Positions 8,089 through 17,854 are shown, counted from the first letter of the stretch. The stretch: DNA of 64,000 bases from Streptomyces antibioticus (GCF_001514065.1 NZ_KQ948426.1:703419-767418); one strand, 5' to 3'. Numbers and translations are program-made. The notes: generated by a model not told the origin, from the sequence alone.

Positions 8089-9513
8089 TCAGTTCCCGAC
8101 CGGCACCGCCGCGGGGACTGGCTCCGAGGACGCCGGCCCCGCCTTCGGCAGCCGCAGTGCCAGCACCACCCCGAGCCCCATCAGCGCCGCTCCGCACAGG
8201 AACACCGCATCCATGGCGGAGACGTACGACGTCATGTCCGTGCCGTCGCTCAGCCTGCTGATCAGGGTGCCGAACAGGGCGGCGCCCAGGGCCGTGCCGA
8301 GGGTCTGGAAGAAGCGGACGCCGGTCGTGGCGACCCCGAGCTGGTGGCGGGGTGCCGCGTCCTGCACGAGCTGGATGAGCTGGCCGATCAGCTGGCCGAA
8401 CCCGGCGCCGACGAGGAGCAGTTCGGCGCGCAGCCACCACAGTGAGGTGTGGGTGCCGGTGGTGGCCAGGAGGAGGAAGGCGACGGCGGTGACGGCGGAC
8501 CCCGTGATCACGAACGTCCGCTCGGACCAGCCGCGTTCGGTGAGCTTGCCGGTGACGACGCCGACCACGGTCATGCCGATCGCCATGGGGATGAGGTACA
8601 GGCCCGCCGAGGAGCTCCCGATGCCCCGGACGACCTGGAGATAGATCATCACGTAGTACATCGAGCCGACCATGGCCGCGCCGACGAGCCCCTGGATGGC
8701 GAAGCCCCAGCGCAGCTCCGGGACCCGGAACATGGACAGCGGCAGGATCGGTTCGGCGGCGGTCCGCTGGCGGCGCAGGAACAGGGCGAGGGAGGCCGCC
8801 GAGGCCAGCGCCAGCCCGATGACCTGCGGGGACGTCCAGTCGTACTCCTTGCCGCCCCATTCGGTGACCAGCAGCAGCGTGGTGGAGAAGGCGGCGGCGA
8901 GGGCCGCGCCCAGGAAGTCGATGCGGTGCCGCTCGGTGTGCCGGGGAAGTTTCAGGGCGAGTGCCGAGGCGATCAGGACGGCGATGCCGATCGGCAGGTT
9001 GACGTAGAAGATCCACCGCCAGCTCGCGTGGTCGGAGAGCACCCCGCCGATCCACGGGCCGAGCGCCATGCCGCCGCCCGCGACGATGCCGCCCATGCCG
9101 GCGCCCTTGCTGTCCTTCTCCTTGCCGGGGTCCTTGAGCTGGGCGATCACCACCATCGTCACGCTCATCAGTCCGCCGGCGCCGATGCCCTGCACCGCCC
9201 GGGCGGCGATCAGCTGGCCGATCGACTGGGCGGCCCCGCACAGCGCCGAGCCGAACAGGAAGGTGCCGACGGCCCCGAGGAAGACCTGCTTGGCGCCGAG
9301 GGTGTCGCAGAGCTTGCCGTAGAGCGGCAGCACCGCGGCCGAGGCCAGCGAGAAGGCGCTGACCAGCCACGGGATCTTGTCGATGCCGTGGGCGGGGTCG
9401 AGGTCCCGGACGATCGGGACGGTCGCCGCGGACACGATCTGCATGTCCAGGACGGCCAGCACGATCGTGGCGAGGCAGACGAGGAAGCCGATCTTGCGCT
9501 GGATTTCGGTCAT
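8089..9513 (-). CDS. MFS drug efflux transporter, DHA2 (14-helix) type
   Basis: 474-residue membrane protein with about 14 hydrophobic segments. It shows the MFS motif-A region (LPLYGKLCDTLG) and a motif-C-like segment (GGGMALGPWIGG), as in EmrB/QacA proton antiporters. It probably exports hydrophobic compounds. ATG 9513 gives the usual short N-terminus (MTEIQRKIGF); a TTG at 9549 would add 12 residues, but that TTGACT looks more like a -35 box. It is divergent from a TetR gene 78 bp away, the classic layout of a pump and its repressor. Confidence 0.93.
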   Translation of the reverse strand: MTEIQRKIGFLVCLATIVLAVLDMQIVSAATVPIVRDLDPAHGIDKIPWLVSAFSLASAAVLPLYGKLCDTLGAKQVFLGAVGTFLFGSALCGAAQSIGQLIAARAVQGIGAGGLMSVTMVVIAQLKDPGKEKDSKGAGMGGIVAGGGMALGPWIGGVLSDHASWRWIFYVNLPIGIAVLIASALALKLPRHTERHRIDFLGAALAAAFSTTLLLVTEWGGKEYDWTSPQVIGLALASAASLALFLRRQRTAAEPILPLSMFRVPELRWGFAIQGLVGAAMVGSMYYVMIYLQVVRGIGSSSAGLYLIPMAIGMTVVGVVTGKLTERGWSERTFVITGSAVTAVAFLLLATTGTHTSLWWLRAELLLVGAGFGQLIGQLIQLVQDAAPRHQLGVATTGVRFFQTLGTALGAALFGTLISRLSDGTDMTSYVSAMDAVFLCGAALMGLGVVLALRLPKAGPASSEPVPAAVPVGN

Positions 9514-9591
9514 GGCAGAACCATGCCCGAGAATCGTGTACTCAGTCAATGTTTCATCCGGGATTAAATTTCATCTTGGTACAGTGACGGC

Positions 9592-10239
9592 ATGGCTTTT
9601 GCTGAGGGCATGGGGCTGCGCGAGCGCAAGAAGCTCCAGACGGCGCTGCGGATCTACCGGACCGCGGTGGCGCTGTTCGACGAGAAGGGCTTCGACGCCG
9701 TCTCCGTGCAGGAGATCGCCGACGCCTCCGAGGTCTCCAAGATGACCGTCTTCAACTACTTCGGCACGAAGGAGGACTTGGTCTTCAAGCCCATGGAGGA
9801 CCACTTCTCCGATCCGGCCCGCGCGGTGCGCGACCGGAAACCGGGCGAGTCCGCCGTGGAGGCCGTACGCCGGCAGTTCCTGGAGATGATCGACGGCCGT
9901 GACCCCTCGATCGGCCTGAACGCCGAGCCCTTCGCCCGCCGGATCCGCTCGGTGATCATCGCGACGCCCGTGCTGCGGGACCGGGCCTACGTCTCGGCGG
10001 AGAAGGGCGCCCTCGAACTCGCCGACCTGCTCACCGAGGAGACCGGCGACCGCACCCTGGCCCTGATCGCCGCCTCCACCCTCACCCACGTCCGCCAGGC
10101 CCTGATCGAGGAGCACCACCTGCGCATCGACGCCGGCGAGAGCGTGGACGAGGTCGCCGCCGACGCCGCCGAACGAGCCGAGCGCGCCTTCGCGTTGGTG
10201 GCCGGCGGCCTCTCCGGATACGCCGTCCGGCCCGCCTAG
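9592..10239 (+). CDS. TetR-family regulator, probable repressor of the divergent efflux pump
   Basis: 215 residues. The N-terminal TetR helix-turn-helix is clear (ALFDEKGFDAVSVQEIADASEVSKMTVFNYFGTKEDL, about residues 25-62), followed by an all-helical ligand domain. ATG 9592 and ATG 9610 are both possible; the second has GAGGG close by. Divergence from the DHA2 pump implies it represses both genes until a drug-like ligand binds (inference). I could not define a clean operator palindrome in the 78-bp gap. A DinB-like gene follows 9 bp downstream and may be co-transcribed. Confidence 0.92.
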   Translation: MAFAEGMGLRERKKLQTALRIYRTAVALFDEKGFDAVSVQEIADASEVSKMTVFNYFGTKEDLVFKPMEDHFSDPARAVRDRKPGESAVEAVRRQFLEMIDGRDPSIGLNAEPFARRIRSVIIATPVLRDRAYVSAEKGALELADLLTEETGDRTLALIAASTLTHVRQALIEEHHLRIDAGESVDEVAADAAERAERAFALVAGGLSGYAVRPA

Positions 10240-10248
10240 GCTGACCCC

Positions 10249-11046
10249 ATGCCACCGGCCAAGAAGCGCACCCGCAGCTACGACCCCGCCAAGATCCGCA
10301 CCGCGGTGCTCACCCAGTTCGGACAGGTACGACAGGCCGTACGCACCCTCACGCCCGAGCAGCTGGCCGGCCCCACCCGCCTCGGCGACTGGACCGTCCG
10401 CGACCTCGCCGCGCACCTCACCATGGCCGTCGGCGCCATCAGCAATGCCCTCGACGCCGAGGAACCGCCGAAGCGCGCCCTCGCCCTCCTGGACTGGCCC
10501 GCCACCACCGCGTCCCGAGGCGCCGACATCGACGACGGCACCCGGCGGCTGGCGCAGGAGAACCCCGACCTCGACGCCCTCTACGCCCGCACCGGGGAAC
10601 GCTTCACCGAGGCCCTCGACCGGGCCCCCGACGACCGCCTCATCGGCAGCCGCACCGGCGCCATGACCCTCGCCGACTACCTGGTCACCCGGACCGTCGA
10701 ACTCGTCGTCCACACCGACGACCTGAACGCCGCCGTCCCCGGCCTCGACATCCCCTACGACCGCCAGGCCCTGGCCGCCTGCACCCGGCTGCTCGCCGAC
10801 GCGCTCGCCGCGAAGGCCCCCGGCGGCTCCACCGAGGTGCGGATCCCGCCGTACGCCGTGGTGCAGTGCGTCGAGGGGCTCCGGCACACCCGCGGCACCC
10901 CGCCCAACGTCGTCGAGACCGACCCCCTGACCTGGATCAGGCTCGCGACCGGGCGGCTGACCTGGAAGGAAGCGGTCGAGGAGGCCAAGGTGAGCGCGAG
11001 CGGGGAGCGGGCGGATCTCGGCGGTCTGCTTCCCGTGATGGGTTGA
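10249..11046 (+). CDS. Maleylpyruvate isomerase / DinB-like (TIGR03083) family protein
   Basis: 265 residues. The family signature LGDWTVRDLAAHL (about residues 44-57), with its metal-ligand His, is typical of mycothiol-dependent maleylpyruvate isomerase-like proteins. A second conserved stretch is TRTVELVVHTDDLNAAV, with the expected second His. The C-terminal third resembles the SCP-like region found in this family. The substrate is unknown; members may transfer mycothiol or isomerise small molecules. It starts 9 bp after the TetR stop, so the two are likely co-transcribed. Confidence 0.8.
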   Translation: MPPAKKRTRSYDPAKIRTAVLTQFGQVRQAVRTLTPEQLAGPTRLGDWTVRDLAAHLTMAVGAISNALDAEEPPKRALALLDWPATTASRGADIDDGTRRLAQENPDLDALYARTGERFTEALDRAPDDRLIGSRTGAMTLADYLVTRTVELVVHTDDLNAAVPGLDIPYDRQALAACTRLLADALAAKAPGGSTEVRIPPYAVVQCVEGLRHTRGTPPNVVETDPLTWIRLATGRLTWKEAVEEAKVSASGERADLGGLLPVMG

Positions 11047-11084
11047 CCCGGGAACCGGCCTTCCACCCCTCCCGTCCCAGTGGC

Positions 11085-11843
11085 ATGGACACACAGCGAA
11101 TGACCCTCGCCGTCCTGACCGTCCTCCCGCTCGCCGCGGCCTGCGGAACCGAGCAGGCCGACGGCGGTTCGGTGGCCGCCGAGCGATCCGTCACCGGCAT
11201 CCACTGGAGCGTCGAGAGCGTCACCGTGGACGGCACCACCCACAAGGCCCCCGCCGGGGCGAACGTCACGATCGAGGACGGCAAGGCGGCCGGCAACTAC
11301 GGCTGCAACCACTTCAACGCCAAGGTCGCCTTCGAGGACGGCGCCATCCGGCTCAGCGACACCACCACCACGGAGATGGCCTGCGGGGAACGGCCCATGG
11401 CCTTCGAGAGGACCCTCGCCCGCACCCTCGCGGGAAGCCCCCTGAAGACCGACGTCACGGGCGACCGGCTCACGCTCACCACCGACGACGGCGACAGGGT
11501 CCGGCTGACCGAGGAGAAGGACGCCCCGCTCTACGGCACCCGGTGGAACATCACCTCACCCGCCCCCACCGGTGAGGCCCACCTCAGCTTCGACAAGAAG
11601 ACCGGGAAGGTGACGGGCAGCCTCGGCTGCAACAAGGTGACGGCGACTGCCACGGTCCGCGACGGACATATCACCCTGGGCGCTCCCGCCACCACCCGAA
11701 TGGTGTGCGACACCTCACTCATGAAGACGGAGAAGGCCCTCCTGGGCTTCTTCGACAGCACGGTGAGGTACGAACTGGATCATCGCGCCCTCACGCTGAC
11801 CAGCGAAAACGGAAAAACCACCAACGCGGTCGCGGCCAAGTGA
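11085..11843 (+). CDS. Lipoprotein with two META (HslJ-like) domains
   Basis: 252 residues. A short signal peptide ends in a lipobox-like LAAAC about 15-20 residues from the start, so it is probably exported and lipidated. Two META/DUF306 repeats follow, each with the family's Gly-Cys-Asn core (YGCNHFNA and LGCNKVTA) and a later MxC segment (TEMACGE and TRMVCDT). HslJ-like domains are linked to envelope stress in other bacteria. ATG 11085 or ATG 11100 could start it. It precedes purF by only 61 bp. Confidence 0.85.
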   Translation: MDTQRMTLAVLTVLPLAAACGTEQADGGSVAAERSVTGIHWSVESVTVDGTTHKAPAGANVTIEDGKAAGNYGCNHFNAKVAFEDGAIRLSDTTTTEMACGERPMAFERTLARTLAGSPLKTDVTGDRLTLTTDDGDRVRLTEEKDAPLYGTRWNITSPAPTGEAHLSFDKKTGKVTGSLGCNKVTATATVRDGHITLGAPATTRMVCDTSLMKTEKALLGFFDSTVRYELDHRALTLTSENGKTTNAVAAK

Positions 11844-11904
11844 TCCCCAAAAGGTCCGTATCCCCAATTCGGACCAGTGGTCGACCTCGCCTACACTCGG
11901 GGAC

Positions 11905-13434
11905 GTGCCACGTGGTGACGGTCGACTCAATCATGATCTGCTCCCCGGCGAGAAAGGCCCCCAGGACGCGTGTGGCGTCTTCGGTGTCTGGGCTCCGGGT
12001 GAAGAGGTCGCCAAGCTCACTTACTTCGGGCTCTACGCCCTCCAGCATCGGGGCCAGGAATCCGCGGGTATCGCGGTCAGCAACGGCTCCCAGATCCTCG
12101 TCTTCAAGGACATGGGCCTCGTGTCCCAGGTCTTCGACGAGACCTCTCTCGGTTCGCTCCAGGGTCACATCGCGGTCGGACACGCCCGCTACTCGACCAC
12201 CGGCGCCTCCGTGTGGGAGAACGCCCAGCCGACGTTCCGTGCCACCGCGCACGGCTCGATCGCGCTCGGCCACAACGGCAACCTGGTCAACACGGCGCAG
12301 CTCGCCGAGATGGTCGCCGACCTCCCGAAGGACACCAACGGCCGTTCGACCCGCGTCGCGGCCACCAACGACACCGACCTGCTCACCGCGCTCCTCGCGG
12401 CCCAGGTCGACGAGGACGGCAAGCCGCTGACCATCGAGGAGGCCGCTCACACGGTCCTTCCGCAGGTGCGCGGCGCCTTCTCCCTCGTCTTCATGGACGA
12501 GCACACGCTCTACGCCGCCCGCGACCCGCAGGGCATCCGCCCGCTGGTCCTGGGCCGCCTGGAGCGCGGCTGGGTCGTCGCCTCGGAGTCCGCCGCCCTC
12601 GACATCTGCGGCGCCTCCTACGTCCGCGAGATCGAGCCGGGCGAGTTCGTCGCCATCGACGAGAACGGCCTGCGCACCTCCCGATTCGCGGAAGCGAAGC
12701 CCAAGGGCTGCGTCTTCGAGTACGTCTACCTGGCGCGCCCCGACACCGACATCGCCGGCCGCAATGTGTACCTCTCCCGCGTGGAGATGGGCCGCAAGCT
12801 GGCGAAGGAAGCCCCGGTCGAGGCGGACCTGGTCATAGCGACTCCGGAGTCCGGCACCCCGGCGGCCATCGGCTACGCGGAGGCGTCCGGCATCCCGTTC
12901 GGCGCGGGCCTGGTGAAGAACGCGTACGTCGGTCGTACGTTCATCCAGCCCTCCCAGACGATCCGGCAGCTCGGCATCCGTCTGAAGCTGAACCCGCTGA
13001 AGGAAGTCATCAAGGGCAAGCGGCTGGTCGTCGTCGACGACTCGATCGTGCGCGGCAACACCCAGCGCGCCCTGGTCCGCATGCTCCGCGAGGCGGGCGC
13101 CGCCGAGGTCCACATCCGGATCTCCTCGCCGCCGGTCAAGTGGCCCTGCTTCTTCGGCATCGACTTCGCCACCCGCGCGGAGCTCATCGCCAACGGCATG
13201 ACGATCGACGAGATCGGCACCTCGCTGGGCGCCGACTCCCTGGCGTACATCTCCATCGACGGCATGATCGAGGCGACCAGCATCGCCAAGCCGAACCTGT
13301 GCCGCGCCTGCTTCGACGGCGAGTACCCGATGGAGCTCCCGGACCCCGAGCTGCTCGGCAAGCAGCTCCTGGAGACCGAGCTGGCCGCGGGTCCCGCAGC
13401 CACGGCCGCGGCCGACGCGATCCGTCGCCCGTAA
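11905..13434 (+). CDS. purF: Amidophosphoribosyltransferase
   Basis: 509 residues; first committed step of purine synthesis (PRPP plus glutamine to phosphoribosylamine). A short propeptide precedes the Cys of DACGVFGVW, which should become the N-terminal nucleophile after cleavage. The Ntn-hydrolase domain includes LQHRGQESAG, and the C-terminal phosphoribosyltransferase domain has the PRPP loop VVVDDSIVRGNT. It ends with a conserved Cys-containing tail (NLCRACFDGEYP). The start is GTG 11905. purM follows after 34 bp, forming a purFM unit. Confidence 0.97.
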   Translation: MPRGDGRLNHDLLPGEKGPQDACGVFGVWAPGEEVAKLTYFGLYALQHRGQESAGIAVSNGSQILVFKDMGLVSQVFDETSLGSLQGHIAVGHARYSTTGASVWENAQPTFRATAHGSIALGHNGNLVNTAQLAEMVADLPKDTNGRSTRVAATNDTDLLTALLAAQVDEDGKPLTIEEAAHTVLPQVRGAFSLVFMDEHTLYAARDPQGIRPLVLGRLERGWVVASESAALDICGASYVREIEPGEFVAIDENGLRTSRFAEAKPKGCVFEYVYLARPDTDIAGRNVYLSRVEMGRKLAKEAPVEADLVIATPESGTPAAIGYAEASGIPFGAGLVKNAYVGRTFIQPSQTIRQLGIRLKLNPLKEVIKGKRLVVVDDSIVRGNTQRALVRMLREAGAAEVHIRISSPPVKWPCFFGIDFATRAELIANGMTIDEIGTSLGADSLAYISIDGMIEATSIAKPNLCRACFDGEYPMELPDPELLGKQLLETELAAGPAATAAADAIRRP

Positions 13435-13468
13435 GCCTCGTAGAACCCAACCCGAAAGATCCCAGGCA

Positions 13469-14539
13469 ATGTCTGAGAGTTCCTCTACCGGTGCTTCCTA
13501 CGCGGCTGCCGGCGTCGACATCGAGGCGGGCGACCGCGCCGTAGAGCTGATGAAGGAGTGGGTGAAGAAGACGCAGCGCCCCGAGGTCCTCGGCGGCCTC
13601 GGCGGTTTCGCCGGCCTCTTCGACGCCTCCGCCCTCAAGAACTACGAGCGGCCCCTGCTCGCCTCCGCCACCGACGGCGTGGGCACCAAGGTGGACATCG
13701 CGCGCCAGCTGGGCGTCTACGACACGATCGGCCACGACCTGGTCGCGATGGTCATGGACGACATCGTGGTGTGCGGTGCCGAGCCGCTGTTCATGACCGA
13801 CTACATCTGCGTCGGCAAGGTCCACCCCGAGCGGGTCGCCGCGATCGTCAAGGGCATCGCCGAGGGCTGCGTCCTCGCCGGCTGCGCCCTGGTGGGCGGC
13901 GAGACGGCCGAGCACCCGGGCCTGCTGGGCCCGGACGACTTCGACGTCGCCGGCGCCGGTACGGGCGTCGTGGAGGCCGACCGGCTGCTGGGCCCCGATC
14001 GCATCCGTACGGGTGACGCGGTCATCGCCATGGCGGCCTCCGGTCTTCACTCGAACGGGTACTCGCTCGTCCGGCACGTCCTGCTGAACGAGGCGGGCCT
14101 GTCCCTGGACGCGCGGATCGAGGAGCTGGGCCGCACGCTCGGCGAGGAGCTCCTGGAGCCCACCAAGATCTACTCGCTGGACTGCCTGGCGCTGATGCGC
14201 ACCACCGACGTGCACGCCTACTCGCATGTCACCGGTGGTGGCCTCGCCGCCAACCTGGCCCGCGTGATCCCCGACGACCTGCACGCGATCGTCGACCGCT
14301 CCACCTGGACCCCGGCCCCGATCTTCGACCTCGTCGGCAGGACCGGCTCGGTCGAGCGTCTGGAGCTGGAGAAGACCCTGAACATGGGCGTCGGCATGAT
14401 CGCGATCGTCCCCGAGGAGTCGGCGGACGTGGCGCTCGCGACGCTGGCCGACCGCGGGGTCGAGGCCTGGGTGGCCGGCGAGATCACCGACCGCGGCGAC
14501 CACGCCACCGGCGCGGAGCTGGTCGGGGACTACGCCTGA
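13469..14539 (+). CDS. purM: Phosphoribosylformylglycinamidine cyclo-ligase (AIR synthetase)
   Basis: 356 residues; closes the imidazole ring (FGAM to AIR, step 5). Family motifs: LLASATDGVGTKV (about residues 62-74), MVMDDIVVCGAEPLFMTDY, and GLHSNGYSLVR. The product lies one step after PurSQL, whose genes are about 6 kb upstream. ATG 13469 gives an acidic N-terminal tag (MSESSSTGASYAAAGVDIEAG) usual for actinobacterial PurM. Confidence 0.97.
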   Translation: MSESSSTGASYAAAGVDIEAGDRAVELMKEWVKKTQRPEVLGGLGGFAGLFDASALKNYERPLLASATDGVGTKVDIARQLGVYDTIGHDLVAMVMDDIVVCGAEPLFMTDYICVGKVHPERVAAIVKGIAEGCVLAGCALVGGETAEHPGLLGPDDFDVAGAGTGVVEADRLLGPDRIRTGDAVIAMAASGLHSNGYSLVRHVLLNEAGLSLDARIEELGRTLGEELLEPTKIYSLDCLALMRTTDVHAYSHVTGGGLAANLARVIPDDLHAIVDRSTWTPAPIFDLVGRTGSVERLELEKTLNMGVGMIAIVPEESADVALATLADRGVEAWVAGEITDRGDHATGAELVGDYA

Positions 14540-14566
14540 CAGGCAGGCCGCTGACCGGCAGCGCAA

Positions 14567-14605
14567 AACCCGGTCCGGTGGTGTGGACCACTACCGGACC
14601 GGGTT
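14567..14605. terminator. Bidirectional terminator between purM and the DUF3073 gene
   Basis: A 13-bp perfect inverted repeat (AACCCGGTCCGGT and complement) with a 13-nt loop, placed 27 bp after the purM stop and 15 bp from the stop of the convergent DUF3073 gene. Confidence 0.85.
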
Positions 14606-14620
14606 GCGACTGCTGGAGCG

Positions 14621-14875
14621 TCAAGCGCCGCGGCGTTGCTGCGACGACGGACCGGACTCGTCGTCCTCGTCCTCATCGTCGTCGTTATAGAGATCCGCGT
14701 ACTGGGCGTACGGGTCGTCTTCATCGTCGTCTTCGAACGGCTCGCCATTCGGCGGCTGTTGCGAAGTCGAAGCGCCCAGCTCATTGGCCAGACGCGACAG
14801 GTCAGTCCCGCCGCTGCTGTACTTCAGCTGGCGGGCGACCTTCGTCTGCTTGGCCTTTGCCCGGCCGCGCCCCAT
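14621..14875 (-). CDS. DUF3073 family small acidic-tailed protein
   Basis: 84 residues. The basic N-terminus (GRGRAKAKQTKVARQLKY) and the following TDLSRLANELG are the DUF3073 signature found across actinobacteria. The C-terminal half is highly acidic (runs of Asp and Glu around EDDDEDDP and NDDDEDEDDE). The function is not known; the charge pattern suggests a nucleic-acid or protein-binding role (inference). ATG 14875 has GAGGGGG upstream. The 292-bp gap before it holds its promoter but no ORF I can support. Confidence 0.9.
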   Translation of the reverse strand: MGRGRAKAKQTKVARQLKYSSGGTDLSRLANELGASTSQQPPNGEPFEDDDEDDPYAQYADLYNDDDEDEDDESGPSSQQRRGA

Positions 14876-15167
14876 GGCTCGACCCCCTCGGTGACGGGGC
14901 TCGATGGCCCCAGAGTCTTGACACGCGTTCATGATCTGGAACGGGCTCTCCGCAGAGAGACCGGCCCGTAGGGCTTCCACGGTACCTGAGCCCACGCCCA
15001 TACGGTACGTCGCCCACAGGACGCGCCTGGCCCCAGAACCCGCGAGGCACCCTGTCCCCGCTGGTCAACCGCGATTTTAACCACTTCTTGGCGCCCGACC
15101 CGCCGACGAACGTGAGAGTTCTCTCTAAGTGCCCGCCGACGGGTACCGGCCTGCGCCGCTACGACGG

Positions 15168-16265
15168 TCAGCGCGCGCGGCGCGCCAAGCCCGCCTCGTG
15201 CATCCGCTGCTCGGCGATCCGGTCGGCCGCGGCGGCCGGCGGGATACCGTCCGCCTTCGCACGTGCGAATATGGCGAGCGTGGTGTCGAAGATCTTCGCC
15301 GCCTTCGCCTTGCACCGGTCGAAGTCGAAGCCGTGCAGCTCGTCGGCGACCTGGATGACCCCGCCCGCGTTCACCACGTAGTCCGGTGCGTAGAGGATGC
15401 CGCGGTCGGCGAGATCCTTCTCCACACCCGGGTGTTCGAGCTGGTTGTTGGCCGCGCCGCAGACGATCTTCGCGGTGAGCGCGGGCACGGTGTCGTCGTT
15501 CAGGGCGCCGCCCAGCGCGCAGGGGGCGTAGATGTCGAGGCCCTCGGCGCGGATCAGGGTGGCGGTGTCGGCGACGGCCGTGACGCCGGTCGGATGCGCC
15601 GCCAGGATGCGGCCCACGGCCTCCTCGCGGACGTCCGTGATGACGACCTCGGCGCCCTCCTCGCGCAGGTGGGTCACCAGGTGGTGGCCGACCTTGCCGA
15701 CGCCCGCGATGCCGACCTTGCGGCCGCGCAGCGAGGGGTCGCCCCACAGGTGCTGGGCGGAGGCCCGCATGCCCTGGTAGACGCCGAACGCGGTCAGCAC
15801 GGAGGAGTCACCGGCGCCGCCGTTCTCGGGCGAACGCCCGGTCGTCCACCGGCACTCACGGGCGACGACGTCCATGTCGGCGACATACGTGCCGACGTCG
15901 CAGGCCGTGACGTACCGTCCGCCGAGCGAGGCGACGAACCGGCCGTAGGCGAGCAGCAGCTCCTCGCTCTTGACCGTGTCCGGGTCACCGATGATCACCG
16001 CCTTGCCGCCGCCGTGGTCCAGGCCGGCCATGGCGTTCTTGTACGACATCCCGCGCGCGAGGTTCAGGGCGTCGGCGACGGCCTCCTCCTCGGTCGCGTA
16101 CGGGTAGAAGCGGGTGCCGCCGAGGGCGGGGCCCAGCGCGGTGGAGTGGATGGCGATGACGGCCTTCAGGCCACTGGCACGGTCCTGGCAGAGCACGACT
16201 TGCTCATGACCGCCCTGGTCCGAGTGGAACAGGGTGTGCAGGACGCCGGCTGATACTTCGGTCAC
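15168..16265 (-). CDS. vdh: Valine (branched-chain amino acid) dehydrogenase
   Basis: 365-residue member of the Glu/Leu/Phe/Val dehydrogenase family. The catalytic Lys is in DHGGGKAVI; the substrate-side motif is [12 protein letters not shown]; the NAD-binding Rossmann loop is [13 protein letters not shown]. Streptomyces enzymes of this type oxidise valine, leucine and isoleucine to keto acids that feed fatty-acid and polyketide precursors. GTG 16265 has AGGAG 9 nt upstream. It is convergent with nothing; the DUF3073 gene follows on the same strand 292 bp later. Confidence 0.93.
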   Translation of the reverse strand: MTEVSAGVLHTLFHSDQGGHEQVVLCQDRASGLKAVIAIHSTALGPALGGTRFYPYATEEEAVADALNLARGMSYKNAMAGLDHGGGKAVIIGDPDTVKSEELLLAYGRFVASLGGRYVTACDVGTYVADMDVVARECRWTTGRSPENGGAGDSSVLTAFGVYQGMRASAQHLWGDPSLRGRKVGIAGVGKVGHHLVTHLREEGAEVVITDVREEAVGRILAAHPTGVTAVADTATLIRAEGLDIYAPCALGGALNDDTVPALTAKIVCGAANNQLEHPGVEKDLADRGILYAPDYVVNAGGVIQVADELHGFDFDRCKAKAAKIFDTTLAIFARAKADGIPPAAAADRIAEQRMHEAGLARRAR

Positions 16266-16488
16266 TGTGGTGACTCCTGGATGCGTAGCGGCGGTTGGGA
16301 CCAGCTACCCGTAAGGGTGGCGGGCGCTGTGGGCACGAGATTAGAGCCTGGCTGCACCCGTCCACCTCGCCGTGCTCAGGATCACCTACACACGGAGTAC
16401 CCCCGTGCGACGATTTGCATAGATTTCGCGCCCGTTTGTGAGCGGGTTCCGAAGGTTTTCCTGGCAGCGGGCGGGGGAGGGAGCAGGC

Positions 16489-17331
16489 GTGCCCAAGGTG
16501 TCCTCGGTGGTCGTCCCGTATCCGACCTATCTCCGTGTGTACGAGCCGCTGGCCGCCTTCCCGGAGCCGGAGCGCAGCCACTGGGCGCGCTACGCCCGCC
16601 GCCCCGACCGCCCCTCGTACCAGGACGAACTGCGCCGCTCCCTGGCCGACTTGCTGCCCACCCCGCCGATGGCGGTGCCGGTGCACGAGAGCAGCGACGC
16701 CTTCGTGCTGGACGTGGACGGCGTGACCTGCGTCTGCCCCTGGCGGACCCGGCTGCGCGGCTGGCAGGCGCTGGCGGAGCTGGGCGAGGAGCTGCCGAAG
16801 CCGGTCCTGGACGCGGTGCTGCCGGAGGTCGTACGGCGGCAGGCGGCGCAGGACTACGAGCGGTGGCTGATCCGGAACCCGGACGCCCGCCCCTGGATCC
16901 GCTCCTCGACCTGGCAGGTGCCGCTGCACTGGTTCGTGCTGGTCGGCGACGAGGAGCGGTCCTTCGACAAGGGGTCGGGGGAGATCCCGGCGATGCTGCG
17001 CTACCGGACGCCGATGGTGCAGGCGCGGCGGCGGGTGGCGCGGGCCCTCAGGACGCTGAAGGACACCCTGGACGAGGGGCCGCTCATCGACGGCCTGGTG
17101 GACGTGGGGCGTTGGCTGGAGGAGTTCCACCCGCGCTCGCTCGTCGAGCTGGACTACGGCGGCCTCGTGCACACGCTGCCGGCCGGCGAGCTGGAGGACG
17201 ACCACTCGGCGGCGGACGTGGCCGAGGGCATCGAGGCGCTGCGGCAGGGTGACGGGGCGGCCGCGGGGGAGGCCTACGGACGGCTGGTGGAGCGCTGGCG
17301 GTCGGTCAGGGACCGGCGCTCGGCGAACTGA
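16489..17331 (+). CDS. Conserved hypothetical protein
   Basis: 280 residues, no signal peptide or membrane segment. The N-terminus is SSVVVPYPTYLRVYEPLAAF; the middle contains CVCPWRTRLRGWQAL and PLHWFVLVGDEERSF, and the C-terminal part is helical. I do not recognise a domain with known function. GTG 16489 is preferred over an in-frame start at 16438 because a GGGAGGGAG ribosome-binding site precedes it. It is divergent from vdh and lies upstream of bldC, and appears to be a single-gene unit conserved in Streptomyces (from memory of gene order). Confidence 0.8.
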   Translation: MPKVSSVVVPYPTYLRVYEPLAAFPEPERSHWARYARRPDRPSYQDELRRSLADLLPTPPMAVPVHESSDAFVLDVDGVTCVCPWRTRLRGWQALAELGEELPKPVLDAVLPEVVRRQAAQDYERWLIRNPDARPWIRSSTWQVPLHWFVLVGDEERSFDKGSGEIPAMLRYRTPMVQARRRVARALRTLKDTLDEGPLIDGLVDVGRWLEEFHPRSLVELDYGGLVHTLPAGELEDDHSAADVAEGIEALRQGDGAAAGEAYGRLVERWRSVRDRRSAN

Positions 17332-17854
17332 GTGAGGCTTAGGTCACGAACGGGTGTTTGACGTGACGCTCGTTTTGGGGTTTTGTCCTCGCACTGAGTT
17401 GCCCGGAGCTTGAGGTTCGCCCGACATGGGACGTACGTCACTATCCGGGCTTTCATCTCAACTGAGGCTCAAGTGCGGTCAAGCGTGATGGACCGCACGT
17501 ACCTGGCCCTTGCGTCTCTTCCCCCTCCTCATGCCAAAATAGGACAAGGGGCCCGGGGGAGGTTCCGCTTTGGGGGGTCTGGTGACTCCTGATCGTCCTG
17601 TGACTGATCGTCACAGTGGCGTGACTGTCCGCTATGGCATGGTCCATCGGCCTCTGTCGCCGATGAACACCTGGGGGGCAATTCCATCGGTTTGGCCGAC
17701 GCGGCTGGACAGATGGTGTAGTTGTAGTGCCGAGGACAAGCCGTTCGTCCTATAACCGACTCGACTCGCGTCCGCCATTTCGGGCAACGCGGGTCAAGGT
17801 GCAGAATTTAGAGGAAAGAACCGAGAAGGTTCGGTTCTCCCGAGGAGGCCGCTC
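17332..17854 (+). promoter_or_regulatory. bldC: Long bldC upstream region and leader
   Basis: 523 bp without a credible ORF. Visible elements: an inverted repeat GTGAC-TGATC-GTCAC at 17600-17614 flanked by further TGACT/GTGACT repeats between 17583 and 17628, and an 8-bp hairpin at 17817-17838 (AGAACCGA/TCGGTTCT, 6-nt loop) whose base lies 3 nt from the GAGGAGG ribosome-binding site (17842-17848). Long regulated leaders are common for developmental regulators. Confidence 0.55.
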
